A stretch of DNA of 64,000 nt from Climacteris rufus (Eukaryota > Chordata > Aves > Passeriformes > Climacteridae): the NCBI GenBank assembly GCA_013398175.1, contig VZRZ01002554.1, forward strand, positions 847,108 to 911,107, read 5' to 3'. The position numbers and the translations under genes were made by a program. The notes below the pieces were generated by a model, which worked only from the letters and a program-made list of their open reading frames with translations, was not told the origin of the DNA and searched no databases. This document shows positions 63,401 through 64,000 of this stretch, piece after piece (the first letter of the stretch is position 1; each line of letters begins with the position of its first letter).

Positions 63401-63954
63401 TTTAGTTGGGATGGAGCAATGGCAGCCAAGTCAAGGTGTAACAAGGAGTTCACACATGGAAAGAAAGGTGCTGCTCAGTCTATGATAACCTTCTGGTGCA
63501 GGAGAAGACAAAGGTCACAAAATTTCCTTCTGTCTTCCACCCCCACTTGAATACTCCCTCTACTTACCTTTGTCACCTCGAGCCAGAGCTGCAGAGGGAG
63601 GCAGCAATAGCCAAGAGGCAGTGTTTTACCAGTGCCTTATAGAAAGTGCGACTCCTATGTTACAAAGCATTTAGGCACTCCAGGCTTACCTTGAGACTTG
63701 ATTCAGTCTTCCAAGTTACCTCAGCTCCAGGGAATAAATTCAGTTTCTAAATTGGGTAACAGAGACACAGGGCTGAGCTTAACCCCTCACTTAATGGATA
63801 TAAGGCAAAGTGCTCATGAGTCTGGGCTCAGATTTTGATTCTGAGATGTTCTCTCCTTCATCCTAAACCCTGCACAGCAAGGCAGAGCAAAGGTAGGAGA
63901 AGATCTGCAGTAAAGTGAAAGACTTATTATACATCACTTTTTAAAATACATTTC

Positions 63955-64000
63955 CTTTTTTATTCATTTTCCTTTCCCTCTCCTCCAGGTTGCAAGAACA
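63955..64000 (+). other. Strong splice-acceptor-like site at the window edge
   Basis: A nearly unbroken pyrimidine tract (63962-63986) ends in CTCCAG, with the AG at 63987-63988. An exon would start at 63989 with GTTGCAAGAACA, which is open in all three frames. With only 12 bases visible, no product can be named and chance is a fair alternative. Confidence 0.3.

Larger units (their letters stand above)
56901..63940. other. Non-coding stretch with inverted repeats, no gene seen
   Basis: Two perfect hairpin-forming inverted repeats (57297-57326 and 57838-57861) and a reversed MIR-like relic (60300-60420) are the only clear structures. The minus-strand frame at 60837-61283 (148 codons) is isoleucine/leucine/serine-rich, has no recognised domain, and is near the chance maximum. 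A possible acceptor followed by a 42-codon frame ends at 62561-62564. Confidence 0.6.

Overview
The window reads as vertebrate nuclear DNA without any recognisable protein-coding gene. The reading frames present are short, overlap on both strands and carry no domain I can name. Their longest lengths (about 100-160 codons) are what chance allows in 64 kb. I found no tRNA, rRNA, bacterial operon or CRISPR array. The likely source is a bird or other sauropsid. Interspersed repeats are very sparse and old (MIR/CORE-SINE-like relics and one CR1/L3-like relic), there is one younger-looking solo-LTR candidate, and the Alu, B1 or young L1 insertions expected in a mammal are absent. This assignment is inference. 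The window is best described as an intergenic or intronic (gene-desert-like) stretch.

Layout. 1-9.6 kb: single-copy sequence with homopolymer tracts, a G-quadruplex-prone tract, and an AATAAA followed by a poly(A) run that looks like a retroposed 3' end. 9.6-10.2 kb: a compact block dense in developmental-type motifs. 13.73-13.79 kb: three exact 21-bp repeats, each with a consensus AP-1 site. 14.4 and 28.6 kb: MIR-like SINE relics. 19.7-20.0 kb: a second candidate regulatory block. 29-34 kb: a perfect hairpin, a 10-bp minisatellite and a compound GT/TATC microsatellite. 34.98-35.26 kb: the LTR candidate with CCAAT, TATA-like and AATAAA signals in order and a perfect CArg box, followed by about 170 bp unusually rich in CpG. 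40.2-40.8 kb: a candidate regulatory or promoter block with a good TATA box. 45-58 kb: several perfect inverted repeats, microsatellites, the CR1/L3-like relic, a PBX/MEIS-type site in a candidate conserved block, and a T30-G15 homopolymer junction. The window ends in a strong splice-acceptor-like sequence 12 bases before its edge.

No genes can be shown to work together here. If the region has a function, it is more likely regulatory (enhancers, a non-coding transcript, or intron sequence of a gene whose exons lie outside). The regulatory and exon calls rest on motif reading alone and would need alignment to other genomes or RNA data.
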